Below, piece after piece: positions 35,934 through 46,852 of a stretch of 64,000 nt of DNA (position 1 is its first letter; the number at the start of each line of letters is the position of its first letter). The stretch is from Triticum aestivum (taxonomy: Eukaryota; Streptophyta; Magnoliopsida; Poales; Poaceae). The stretch lies in the NCBI RefSeq assembly GCF_018294505.1, contig NC_057812.1:59565789-59629788 (forward strand), given 5' to 3'. Under the pieces are notes generated by a model. That model was not told where the DNA came from, searched no databases, and was given only the letters and a program-made list of their open reading frames with translations. The position numbers and the translations under genes were made by a program.

Positions 35934-36239
35934 GTTAGGGTTCATGTAAGGGTGGAAACCAATCAAATTTCTAAGATGAATCATAAAACGAGTAAAATTT
36001 GACCACTCATTTCACTTTATAGTTGGATAATTGGAATATCCGCTACCACTTTCCACCCCTATAGGTTCATCAAATTAGATGGTAATTAGGGCAGTAGTTC
36101 TTAGGTACTAATTAGTTAGTAAGAACTAGGTACTAGAATATTTTTATTTATAGTAAGTTTATTTTTAGTAAGAACTAGTTGAATTAATAGAACTAGTTAG
36201 TAAGAACTTGTTGCTATTTTTTTAGTTAAAGCAATTTTC

Positions 36240-36660
36240 CCGTATCGACGTGGACGATGCCTATCCCGCATCCTCGTCGTCGAGTCGGCGGAGGACGACA
36301 CCTGCTTGACCAGATGGGCCATGTCGGGGACTAGGCTCCGCCGGGGTGGTACTGGGAGGCGCTACCTACCGGGGGGCGCAGGTTGGTGAGGAGCCAGCCT
36401 GTCGTTGACCCGAACCTTCTTTGGTGGCGGTCGCGTGGGCCAGTGACGGTCCAGAGGCTCGAGGACTCCGCGGAGGTGGTGCGTCACCGTGTGAGTGAGG
36501 AGGACGCGCACGTCCGTCGCTACTTGTTTGCGTTGGAGCATAGGTTCTCCAATACCTGGCAGGTTCTCCAGGGATCTCACTAGAGCTATGATCCCGTGAT
36601 GGTTCCTTCTCTGTGGGTGTCCACCGCCCGCGCCGATACCCGTCGTGTGCTAGGGTTTTA
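36240..36660 (+). pseudogene. Upstream cargo fragment in the CACTA element, unknown function
   Basis: GC-rich, codon-like sequence unlike the AT-rich flanks. The clearest open stretch ends at a TAG at 36581-36583 and reads DPNLLWWRSRGPVTVQRL and VSEEDAHVRRYLFALEHRF; the frame stays coding-like beyond that stop (SYDPVMVPSLWVS) to about 36660. I see no domain. It may be the first part of the gene at 37086 or a separate captured fragment. Confidence 0.4.
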
Positions 36661-37085
36661 GTTGTACTAGTGATGTTATACGTATGACACTATTCAGGAT
36701 GTATTAGTGATAGTATTCGACGATGTACGGACGCATGAGATGATTTACTTTTGCTTATTGAATGCATGCTAATTTGAGTCTTATAAGATATTTTGAAATG
36801 TATATCTTGTGTTGCTCAATATCCAAGTGGCCGGTCATGTTTGCAGGTTACACCTCCGAGTGGCCTATGTTTTGCCGGAGTGTTGATTCATTTCCGTTCC
36901 GGCAAATTTCAGGCGCTCAATATATCCTATTTTAGCAAAGGTCATGCCGGATTTTTCCGTGAATTTTGGCATGACTTTTGCCAGAATATGTAGGAAATAT
37001 CGAGTGCCCCGGATTTATGTGTTGAGTATCCTGGTAGTTGTCTTCTATCGATTTTCAATTAATGTTTTAATTATGAACATAGGAA

Positions 37086-38293
37086 ATGTCTGACGACAAA
37101 AAGGATTTTGGTATTTGCAAATACTGCAAAGACGAGCGCGGCCTATGCGACGGAATCTTCCTAGATGATGATAGGCGCTTCAGCATCAAGCTGGACGAGA
37201 ACTTCGAAGTGGATACAGTAAGTCACAACGACAAGTCTTTTTTCGTAATTAAGCATGACATCTGCTTCATTTGCTTCAACTTATATTTTTTTACTATTCT
37301 ACTAGCGTATCCCCTGCCATGTAAGAGTTTTTGTATTGGATAAGATAGGTTTCAGTCATACTATGGAGGTAAAGAAAGTTTATTTGAAGACCGAGCATGG
37401 TTATATTTTCCACGCAAAATTATACAATTCAGACGACTACACCTATTTTGGATGCAAAACATGGCGAGCACTATGCAAGACTTATGCATTTCAGCCTGAT
37501 ATGGTTATCACCTTTGATATTCGTCCGGAAGATGATATTGAAGGTAATACCGACATCTGGGTTGATGTGTAGACGCTTCCAGTTACACCAAAATGTAAGT
37601 TTCTCAACCATATTTATGTCTTTGATATTGTTTATTCAAAAATAGTTGACAACTAATTTGTATTGTCAGCTTATTTCGGTGCAAGCAAACATGTCCAGCG
37701 CTTGGTAGACAGGACCTACTACTGTGCCGGGGTTGAACTAAACTGCGAGGAGCTAAGTCATTATGTTTCATGGCTTGAGGATCTTGATACCGTCAAGACA
37801 AATTTTCTTCCTGGACTTAGAAATCTTAGTACTGAAAACGTGCGACCAATAGTGTTCGTCATGAACTACGGTCACATCTATTTAGGAAGGATGGTAAGAT
37901 TTTTACTATTTGTCCTCAGTGCATCTTTTCCATACATTATTTGTGAAGCTAAACTTCATTGCTAAGTATGTGACCACACGATGTTCTTCAACAGGGACTC
38001 CCGATGAATGTTGTGCCTTATGGGATCGAGAGTAAAGGTACCATGAGTATTATTAGCTTACGACCAAGATATCCTACATGTTACTTTAGTGCATTCAAGA
38101 TCAGCGATGAATGCTTAATAGGGCAAGACTGGACCAGATATGTGATGGGGAGCGCAGACAAGTACTAGGGGGCAGCAAACAGATGTGCTACCCAAAATTA
38201 GGAGACATGTTCATCTGCATGCTCCAACTTGATCAAGGAGGAGAGCTACACATATTTTATGTTGTTTTACCTAAGAGAGAGCAGCAGGAGTGA
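37086..38293 (+). pseudogene. Multi-exon cargo gene with a B3-like segment in the CACTA element
   Basis: The ATG at 37086 opens exon 1 (37086-37217). Exons 2 (37306-37594), 3 (37670-37893) and 4 (from 37995) are joined by GT...AG introns, with gtaagt donors on introns 1 and 2 and gtaaga on intron 3, and with frame kept at each join. A Cys-containing N-terminus (GICKYCKDERGLCDG) is followed by GCKTWRALCKTYAFQPD with MVITFDIRPED, which resembles the W..F...L..GD..F pattern of plant B3 DNA-binding domains. A second related half follows in exons 3-4 (DWTRYVMG). Lesions: a TAG at 37570-37572 in exon 2 and a frameshift near 38145; the C-terminus KLGDMFICMLQLDQGG to the TGA at 38291-38293 is in the shifted frame. 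The B3 assignment is tentative. Confidence 0.6.
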
Positions 38294-38461
38294 TTAGCTA
38301 GAAATGAGTTTGAGGATGATGATGTGCTACACTATTACTATGATGATAAAATAGCTAGTGTTGGTGGTAATGACTGATGATTATTATTAGCTAGTGTTAG
38401 TGGTGATTCAATAAATATTGTTGGTGCTAATGATTATGATGATGATTAAATAGCTTGTGCT

Positions 38462-38594
38462 GGCGGATTAGATTCAAGTGGAGGCAACATGTGGTGCACA
38501 TCGAAAGTACTACTAGTCCAAACTAGATCAAGTTTGGATTAGTAGTATACTTTTGACATGCATCACATATTGCCTCCACTTGAACCTAATCCAC
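38462..38594. repeat. Foldback hairpin downstream of the cargo gene
   Basis: The arms 38462-38524 and 38531-38594 are near-complementary, separated by the 6-nt loop agatca. The left arm contains caagtggaggcaacatgtgg and the right arm its complement cacatattgcctccacttg. Most mismatches are transitions that still pair as G-U in RNA. The arms are ~63 nt. Confidence 0.8.
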
Positions 38595-38919
38595 CTTCAT
38601 TTGACACGCTGTTATGGACATAATGATGTAAACCTCATAACTGGTATTGTACCAATATTTGTACGATGGCGCATAAATACACTAAAAATAAAAAAATAAA
38701 AAAACAATACTAGTAGCGATGGAAAGAAAACACGCTACCAGTAGTTACATTAGCAGGAGCGTGGGAGTGAACAAGCGATGCAACTATTTGTCCTAGCAGT
38801 AGCGCGTGCGGCACGCGTTATTGCTAAGCAATAGCTGTAGTGCCTTATTAGTAGCGCGCCTACCCGCGCTACTAGTGAGCACAAAACCAGCGCTACTGCT
38901 AGGTTTTTCCCTACTAGTG

Positions 38920-39288
38920 GTGGAGTCCTAGTAGGACTAGGACTAGTCTATCCTTTCTTACAATTTTAATACAAGTCCGGGTCTTGCTTCCTCGTAAAGG
39001 AAATATTCGTCATCCCTTTTTTCTTAAGCCGGCCCACCAAAGAATAAGCCGGCCCGCTGGGCCTTGGGCATTGTCGTCCGTCTGATCCGCCCGCCGGGTC
39101 TCCAGTGAGTCACAATGTCCCGGCGGGTTACATGTAAACCGCCATGTCTGGGCGGATCGCCAGTGAGTCGCCAAGCTCCAGCTAGGTCTCTGGTGAGTCA
39201 CCAAGCTCCAGCCAGGTCTCTGGTGAGTCGCCAAGCCCGACCGGGTCATGATTCCGACCGGGTCATACCGCGGGGTATATCCCCGACA
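38920..39288. repeat. LTR of the agaag-flanked element, right part
   Basis: Continues the LTR after the CACTA element (gtg TSD at 38920-38922) and ends ATATCCCCGACA. It contains a 30-bp tandem unit (ccaagctccagccaggtctc...) repeated two to three times near 39169-39235, also present in the right-hand LTR fragment. Confidence 0.8.
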
Positions 39289-40217
39289 TTATCCCCCAGT
39301 TTAATTTGGATTTATCCATGTTAAACTGATTCTGTAAAATAAACACAAGAACAAACTTGATAGGTTGTGCTCTGGGTTAAATATTTTCCTGAACCGGCAC
39401 CTGATCATCTTTAAGTCCTTGTCATTTCCTCCTAGATGCATACTCAAAGATCTTATAGCAAATCTCTTTTAAAAGATATGTCCAAACCTTGCCAATGCAA
39501 AAATCCAGATACTTCTTTTGAGAAATCCGGGTCAATAGGCCGGCTTCAGAGTCAATTTGCAGACATTGGTATCTTATAAAGAAATATTGTAATAAATAAT
39601 GAATCGGCTTCCAAAGCGCCGGCTTAAAAAATATTGGTCTTGAAAAACTCATCTGACTTTCAGCCGGCTTGTAGAACTTGTCGGTTTATCATTGCCAAAA
39701 TATCCGGTTTGTAAATATTGATAGCAACAGGTCATAATTGTTGCCCACGCCGGGTCATGGTTATTGGTGACGCCGGGTCAATCTGGTTTACTCAAAAACT
39801 GAGAATTTGAAGATTTTTCTCCCTTATATCCATATTACCTGTAGCCCCCAAGTCTTGAGCAGAAACAAAGTGATGACTTAAGACTTGCTTCAATATAAAT
39901 ACTGCCACTTTGAGAAATCCATGTTGTTTCATCTTAGTCACTAGTAAAGACTGAATACTCCATATATGTAGCCCCCAAGTGTTGGGTTGTGATGCTTGCA
40001 GCAACCTGGGACTTGTAATTGCCTTATACTTATAAAAAACTATAACCAGTATAGCCCCCAAGGGCCGGGTCATTATGCAATAATGAGCATGGACTTTATA
40101 AATATGATCTTATAGACTTGAACAACAACATGTAGCCCCTAAGGGCCGGCTCAGTAAGATAATATTGAGCTGGGACTTTATATATACTTCTTTTGAAAAG
40201 AACATCATGTGATGTAA

Positions 40218-40288
40218 CCCCCATCATGAGGCTTGAACCCACGTCCACAAGGTTAAGAGCTTTGTGCTTTACCAACTGAGTAATGGAC
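40218..40288 (-). tRNA. tRNA-Lys(CTT)-like relic
   Basis: On the minus strand the sequence contains ACTCAGTTGGTAAAGC (D-arm), CAAAGCTCTTAACCTTG (anticodon arm with anticodon CTT) and GTGGGTTCAAGCCTCAT (T-arm). These match plant cytosolic tRNA-Lys(CTT) closely. The acceptor arms GTCCATT and GATGGGG pair at six of seven positions, but two linker bases before the D-arm are missing and the anticodon and T stems carry mismatches. I regard it as a pseudogene or tRNA-derived insertion. Confidence 0.55.
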
Positions 40289-41221
40289 CCTTCAATATAA
40301 TGGAATAAAACTTACGTACCTTGAACTGTTGACAGGAGCAATTGGTAGCCCCCAAGGGCCGGCTCATTATGATGTGATGAGTCGGGTCTTCAATAAGGCC
40401 AGTAAAATTGTCTTTGCATTAGCCCCCAAGTGCCATGGTGTATGCTGGCAGTGACATGAGACTTGCATATTTGATATAATCTCAAACTGAATAATGTAGC
40501 CCCCAAGTGTCGGGTTGTAAGCCTGCATCAACTCAAGACTATTCTTTCCATTGTAGAATAAATCATATCCATTGATAAAATAATAGACATTGCGCCAAAG
40601 CGACATTGGATACCTTATCTGTTGACAAGTAAATCCAGAGTTTAAATACCCGGCGGCTCTTTGCCGATGGCTATTTAATATGCCTCCATTGTAGGCTGGA
40701 ATTTTTATAACCCGACGGCTTATAGCCTTTGAGAAAATCAAGAATTGATAACCCTTTTGAGACACCAATTTCAATCTTTGATGATGGGTTGGAACTTAAT
40801 CATTTATGTAAGTCATAACTCTGTAAATCCTGCTACAGAGTTTAAACAACATATGCCCTGGCGACTTAACGTCAAAAGCCAGGGTGGGTAACTACTCCAA
40901 TGTAGTCTTATCCTGCACATAAGTAAATCACAAGATCCCCTAGCGGTTTACCGCAGGGTGGATCATAATACCCCACATATAACCATTGTGATATTCAATT
41001 TGTACTGCCGGTTTACATGACCTGTGCTGTAAGGGTGATAACCCAATCCTTAGAGGCCAAAACTTCCAAATATATGATGATTGTCATATGCTGGCGACTT
41101 ATCGTCCAAAGCCAAGCCAGATTTAAACGAAACCACACTTATATGCTTCAGATATGAGCAAAAATATCAAAACCCAAAAGATTGTTTGCAAAAACTTAAA
41201 CCAAATAAACATCGAAGGTTT

Positions 41222-41585
41222 CTGATTCGAATACGATTAGTAAAGGGGTTAAGCTAGGATTCGAATACGATCATGTAGCCCCCAGTGGCTTTGGCATTGC
41301 ACCGATCAAGAGGGTACCGACAGCTATATTCTCTTTGGTTCGAATACGACTTATGTTTGAACAGGAAGCCCCCAAATGACCTTGAGAGGTTTTTAATGAC
41401 CCTGATTCGAATACGATCCAAGTCGGACCCAAAAGGGGTTAAGCTATGATTCAGATACGATCAAGAAGCCCCCTAGTGAGTTTGGCTTTGCGCCGATCAA
41501 AAGGGTTACAACAACTATGTTCTCTTTGGTTTGAATATGACCTATGTTTGAACAGGAAGCCCTCAAGTGACCATAATAAGGTAAG
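41222..41585. repeat. Tandem duplication of a ~185-bp unit
   Basis: Two imperfect copies: gattcgaatacgat ... ggggttaagcta ... agccccc ... ttctctttggttcgaatacgac ... tttgaacaggaagcc, starting at 41222 and 41402, with about 10 bp of extra spacing in the second. Confidence 0.7.
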
Positions 41586-41697
41586 CCGTAAGGCAGGATA
41601 TCCATGTTTGAACCGCACATCATGGCAGCAAGTTCTCTTTGGCAACCTTTAATTTTTCTAAGAACTCGAATCTTGCGAGAGATTAATTCTATTTTAA

Positions 41698-41881
41698 CCG
41701 GAACTTTGAACCGGATTTGAAAGCTTTCAAAACTTTGTGGGAGGTAGATTGTCCTTGAGCCGGATGTTTGAACCGGATTTGAGAGCTTAAAAGCTTTGTA
41801 AGAGACAAATTTACCTTGAGCCGGATGTTTGAACTAGATTTGAGAGCTTCGAAGCCTTGCAGGAGAGAGATGTCTCTTGAA
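41698..41881. repeat. Three 61-bp tandem repeats
   Basis: Units at 41698-41759, 41760-41820 and 41821-41881, each beginning ccgga.(c/g)tttgaac and containing gatttgagagctt and a closing cttga(g). Confidence 0.8.
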
Positions 41882-42840
41882 CCGGATTTTAAACCGGAAT
41901 CTTTATTTTAAACCGACAATTTTCTGACGGTCTTTAAATTTTCATCAACATAGCAGTAGTCTCCGGGGCCGGGTTATTTTTTCCCTCCAATGACCTGGCG
42001 TTCTAGATTATTGATACTGGCCAATTTTGCGGAGTAATGCCATCATAGCCCCCGAGTCTCAAGGCGACTTGAGGAGTTGGCTTGAGATTCTTCATAATTA
42101 ACCGTGATATAGACCGATTAGAACCCTGCATGGGACAAGTTGCAAACCGGAATAATTGCTCTTTTAAATAAAGCAATATATAATATAAAAATATGCTGCA
42201 TGGATTTCACCTCATATGTTAGGCTGGAAATTATCTGCCGTGGAGTTAATGGTCACCACGGGCGAATCGGCCGCAGGAGCAGACGAATGAACCGGCCGCG
42301 GCATTAAAGCCGGTGCGGGTGAGCAAGTTGTCCTCCGCGTTGTAAGTCAGTGCGGACGCGTGAGCCGGCCACGAGGGCGGATGGGCGAGTCGCCCGTGGC
42401 GTTGTAAAAATGGTGCGGACGGGCGAGCCAGCCACGGCGTTGTAAGCCGGTGCAGGAGTCTGTTGAGTAAGGACAACCATCCGTGCCAAATGATGTTGGC
42501 AGGCCTCCATCTCCGCGGTATAATGCCACCTTGTGACGAATAATTCTCCTGGATATAAAACACAGGAGGGCAAAGTAGTTTTGCTCGCATGAATTAATAC
42601 GTGCTTTAAAAAATAAATAGGATAAATATCACCTGGTATTTTTCGGATGTTGATAGCAGCTTGGCCAAGGTCGCAAAGCTCCGGCGACGATAGCGTAGCA
42701 CAATTCCTGTCAGCCTTGATGACAAACGATTGCAGCAAGAATTGATCATCTGTTCGGATTCGACGGTGTGGCCGCGGCAGTCGCTCAACACGCTGGCGAG
42801 GGGCAGCTCAATAGGTGACTAATTCGGGTCCGGTTTGATC

Positions 42841-43859
42841 ATAGGTAGCAACGGAGTGCAGCCATGGCGTCTCAGAGGTACCAAATTCCCATTATCATCT
42901 TCCTCTGATGGATCCTTTTTCTTGTAAATCATCTCAGAATCTGTGCAAGTACTAGTAGTTTTTCAAGTAGTAATGAGTTAGTACTCATTTTGGTTGGTTT
43001 GACTTTCCTTGCATGTACGTACGTGCACCATCGAACGGAGCTAGCGAGCACACGCCTCAAACTTTTTTTCCCGAAGATTTTGCAGAGATCGGTGAGGCAG
43101 AGACGGGACGGTGCGGTGAGCCAGCGAGGCGAAACCGAGCCCGTGTCCCACGTCCTCCTCCGCGTCGTTGTTTGTTTGATGAATCCAAGTCCGCTTTCTC
43201 CAAGTCGTGGCCCCCTGCTGACTGATTTGCTGGCTTTACGTACATGTACGTGGTAGTGCTAGTTGAACTCCAAATCAATTAGGCTAGTCGTAATGGTAGT
43301 ATTATAGCTAGTATCATGCATGCCAACTAGGTAATTTTGATGAGGTCGCACAGCATTATATGAAGAAAGAGATGGTGTAGTATTATACATGATACTGTAT
43401 CATAATAAATGCTATGTAACTTTGTGTCATGTATGATAATAAATAAAGTACTACATGATACTAATATATGATACTATGCATTAGGAATGTAGTATCATAC
43501 ACTAGTATCATATGCATAATACTAGTATATGATACTCCCCATTACAACCAGCCTTAGATATTGGTCTTTGTGAAAATACTAGCGGTGCTTCGGGACTTGT
43601 TGACGTATCCGTAGAACAGCAGTCAAACTCAGCGGTTGCGTGACCTGTGTGTACGACGGCTCAAGGCCGGCGACTCAGACAATGGTGGCCTGCCGCGGAG
43701 CGCTGGAACAGCAGCAGCTGCAGTGCAGTGGAAGGAGTAGCGGCAGCTCGTCGTCTGCGGTTCGGCAAAAACAACTCGTATGCAGGGGCTTGGTGGAGGC
43801 GGTGCTGCTCGCAACAGGGCGGCTCCACAAAAGCGCGGGCGGTGACTTGGAATGGTAGA
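42841..43859. other. Gene-like or captured sequence in the agaag-flanked element
   Basis: Composition and style change here from TE-like AT-rich DNA to GC-rich stretches separated by AT-rich DNA (43040-43240 and 43640-43858), reminiscent of host promoter and exon sequence. An ATG at about 42863 in a good context (gcagccatggcg) opens only a 12-codon frame. A MITE lies within. No protein is recognisable. The right part joins the LTR remnant at about 43860. Confidence 0.35.
43282..43553. mobile_element. Tourist/Castaway-like MITE (PIF/Harbinger type)
   Basis: 272 bp with terminal inverted repeats: left ggctagtcgtaatggtagta, right end (reverse complement) ggctggttgtaatggggagt. The 3-bp TSD tta flanks both sides (43279-43281, 43554-43556). 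The interior is AT-rich with repeated tagtatcat units. The GGC.(a/g)GT...AATGG start and TTA target fit Tourist elements. Confidence 0.8.
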
Positions 43860-44080
43860 CCCTCGCCGTCCGTCTGATCCGCCCGTCGGGTCTCCAGTGA
43901 GTCACAATGTCCCGGCGGGTTACATGTAGACCGCCATGTCCGGGCGGATTGCCAGTTAGTCGCCAAGCTCCAGCCAGGTCTCTGGTGAGTCGCCAAGCTC
44001 CAGTCAGGTCTCTGGTGAGTCGCCAAGCCCGGCCGGGTCATGATTCCGTCCGGGTCATACCGCGGGGTATATCCCCGACA
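43860..44080. repeat. LTR remnant of the agaag-flanked element, right end
   Basis: Matches the end of the left LTR (from gtcgtccgtctgatccgccc to ATCCCCGACA) with roughly ten differences in 210 bp. The first ~470 bp of this LTR are missing. The TSD agaag follows at 44081-44085. Confidence 0.8.
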
Positions 44081-44085
44081 AGAAG

Positions 44086-46852
44086 CGATTGGAAGTTATG
44101 CATTGGAGAAGTGAGGGTCGACCTTGAACACTTGTGTTCATGCTCATGGAAATGATGTAGAATTTTTCATGAAGATTCTCAGAAAAATAATTATCCAATT
44201 GTACAATTCCATTGTATTATAAAAATAATGTGCCAAGATTTTCCTTTAGGATGATTAGATTGCTTGTTGGTTTGCGCGGTGCAAAACAGAAACTTCGGCT
44301 GTAGTGCTCGATTTTACATTTTTTTACTGGAATGTCAAACGGTTCTGAAACATTTTGCACTGTCTTTATATAAAAAATGTTTATTTTGTCCTAATGTTTC
44401 AGAATTTTTGGAGTTACAGAAGTATGGTAGTGTTCAGATTACTACAGACTGTCCTATTTAAGACAGATTCTGTTTTTGATGCAGTATGTTGCTTGTTTTG
44501 ATGAAACTATTGATTCTATTGGTGGTATAAGCCATGGAAAAGTTATATTACAGTAGCTACAATGCAAAAACAAAATATGAATTGATTTGCAACAGTACTT
44601 AGAGTAGTGATTTGCTTTATTATACTAACGAATCCTACCGAGTTTTATGTTGAGTTTTGTGTGGGTGAAGTGATCAAAGATCGAGGAGGTCTCGATATGA
44701 GGAGAAGGAGGAGAGGAAAGAGCTCAAGCTTGGGGATGCCCAGGCACCCCAAGTAAATATTCAAGGAGACTCAAGTGTCTAAGCTTGGGGATGCCCCGGA
44801 AGACATCCAATCTTTCTTCAACAAGTATCGTATGTTTTCGGTTTCGTTTTGTTCATGCGATTTGTGCAAATCTTGGAGTGTCTTTTGCATTTAGTTTTCA
44901 CTTTTCTTTTATGCACCATGCTGGTATGAGATAATCCGTGGTTGATTTATAGAATGCTCATTGCACTTCACTTATATCTTTTGAGTATAGCTCTATAGAA
45001 TGCTTCATGTGCTTCACTTATATCATTTGAAGTTTGGATTGCCTGTTTATCTTCACATAGAAAACTGTTATTTGAAGAATGCTATTTTGCTTCACTTAGA
45101 TTTGTTATAGAACTATCTTTTGTAGAAATAATTAAACTCTCTTGCCGCACTTATATCTATTTAGAGGATCAAGAGGAATTGGTCAATTGCATGGTTGGTC
45201 ATAAAATCCTACATAAAACTTGTGGAACACTGCATATGATATGTTTGATTCCTTGCAATAGTTTTGCGATATAGAGATGGAATATGTGGGAGGTACTAGT
45301 AAATGGTTGTGTTTCGTAAGAATATTGGTGTTAAGGTTTGTGATTCCCTAAGCATGCATGTATAATCTCTCGTTATGCTATGATGTTGGAGCATGATTTA
45401 TTATTGATTGTCTTCCTTATGAGTGGCGGTCGGGGATGAGCGATGGTCTTTTCCTACCAATCTACACCCTAGGGGCATGCGTAGTAGTACTTTGCTTCGA
45501 GGGCTAATAAACTTTTGCAATAAGTATATGAGTTCTATATGACTAATGTGAGTCCATGTATTATACGCACTCTTATCTTTCTACAATTTGCTAGCCTCTA
45601 CGGTACCGTGCATTGCCCTTTCTCACATCGAGACGTGGTGCAAACTTCGCAGGTGCATCCAAACCACGTGATATGATATGCTCTATCACACATAAGCATT
45701 ATTATTCTTCCTCAAAACAACCACCATACTTATCTATTATGGCTTTTCCATGGCCATTCCGAGATATATTGCCATGGAACTTCCGCCGCTTCCGTTTGAT
45801 GACTTGAGCATTCATTGTCATTTTGCTTTGCTTGATCATATAGCTGACATAGTGTTTGTGGCTCAGCCACCGTTCATCATTTTTCATACATGCTACGCTA
45901 GATCATTGCACATCCTGGTACATGAAAGAGACATTCATATAGAGTCATACTTTTTCATAGGTATCGAGTTGTAATTTTTATTTTCTTTTGAGTTATAAGT
46001 AAATAGAAGTGTGATGATCATCATTATTCATTTTTAGAGCAGTGCCCCAGTGAGGAAAGGATGATGGAGACTATGATTGCCCCAAAAGTCGGGATGAGAC
46101 TCCGGACAATGAGAGAAAAAAAAGGAGAGATGGGGCATTGTTAGTACCCTTTACCACACTTGTGCTTCAAAGTAGCACCATGTTTTTCATATGGAGAGTC
46201 TCCTATGTTGTCACTTTCATATACTAGTGGGAATTTTTCATTATAGGATTAGATGCATACCCACTTAGTTTTCATATTGAGCTTTCATACACTTATAGCT
46301 CTTAGTGCATTCGTTGCATGGCAATCGCTACTCCTCACGTTGATATCGATTGATGGGCATCTACATAGCCCGTTGGTTAGCCGCATCAATGTGAGACTTT
46401 CTTACTTTTTTGTCTTCTCTATATTTACCCCTATCATCATACTCTATTCCACCTATAGTGCTATATCCATGGCTTGCGCTTATGTATTGCGTGAGGGTTG
46501 AAAAAGCTGAAGCGCATTAAAAAGTATGAACTAGTTGCTCGGCTTTTTATCGGGGTTGTGCATGATAAATACTTTGTGTTAAGAAGACAGAGCACGACAA
46601 GATTATATGATTTTGTAGGGATACCATTCTTTACCGTTGATATTTCGAAAGACAAAATTGTTTGTTGGGATGCCTGAGTATTGATGTCTTTATGTCAAAT
46701 TATAGACTATTGCTTTGAATCACTTATGTCTTAATATTCATGACATGATTAGATATATGATCAAGTTTATGCTAGGTAGCATTCCACATCAAAAATTATC
46801 TTTTTTATCATTTACCTGCTCGAGGACGAGTAGGAATTAAGCTTGGGGATGC
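44086..46852 (+). other. Element X non-coding 3' interior and polypurine tract
   Basis: The AT-rich 3' interior of the Sabrina/WHAM-type element X, continuing from 34723. Repeated tgcttcacttatatcttttga units occur at 44960-45110, and aagcttggggatgc appears near 44730 and 44780 before its final copy at 46839-46852, which acts as polypurine tract directly before the LTR. No gene is visible; the ORFs here are short and unsupported. Confidence 0.6.

Larger units (their letters stand above)
35048..38919 (+). mobile_element. CACTA (En/Spm-type) transposon carrying cargo
   Basis: Terminal inverted repeats CACTACTAGGGAAAA and TTTTTCCCTACTAGTG with the 3-bp TSD gtg on both sides (35045-35047, 38920-38922); removing the element and one gtg restores the host LTR. 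Both subterminal regions (35080-35550, 38700-38900) are packed with variants of agcagtagcgcg, the usual transposase-binding arrays of CACTA elements. There is no transposase domain, so it is non-autonomous. Instead it carries two cargo reading frames and a 133-bp foldback. A purine-rich tract lies at 35320-35440. Confidence 0.9.
39289..42840. other. Non-coding interior of the agaag-flanked element
   Basis: No supportable gene. The stretch is marked by a recurring motif, (t/a)AGCCCCCAAG, at about 39843, 39969, 40052, 40133, 40346, 40420, 40498, 41276, 41367, 41467, 41557 and 42046, and by gattcgaatacgat units between 41222 and 41540. A tRNA-like relic and two tandem repeats lie inside. 42240-42480 is GC-rich with repeated cggcgttgtaag-like units. 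Confidence 0.5.
34724..44080. mobile_element. Non-coding LTR element (family unknown) with captured or rearranged interior
   Basis: Perfect 5-bp TSDs agaag (34719-34723, 44081-44085) bracket a unit that starts TGTCGTGGAATTG and ends ATCCCCGACA. The left LTR (34724-39288) is about 690 bp once the CACTA insertion is removed. The right LTR is represented only by its last ~220 bp (about 43860-44080), preceded by unrelated GC-rich sequence. The interior 39289-43859 has no recognisable retrotransposon protein. The strand cannot be fixed because I find no convincing primer site. Confidence 0.7.

Noticed and set aside
35501..35937. Pro/Arg-rich ORFs on both strands in the CACTA element
   Set aside because: Low-complexity tandem DNA is open in several frames; it is kept only as a repeat.
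39010..39324. Regular 30-bp repeats (ccaagctccagccaggtc...) considered as a CRISPR-like array
   Set aside because: The units are contiguous with no unique spacers, are part of an LTR, and recur at 43960-44040 in its partner; this is a plant retroelement tandem repeat.
40367..40774. 135-codon minus-strand ORF
   Set aside because: No recognisable domain, and it covers several copies of the AGCCCCCAAG motif; its openness is explained by that repeat composition.
43013..43278. Short GC-rich ORFs on both strands, considered as a captured exon
   Set aside because: No start, splice or protein evidence distinguishes a frame; reported only as gene-like sequence.
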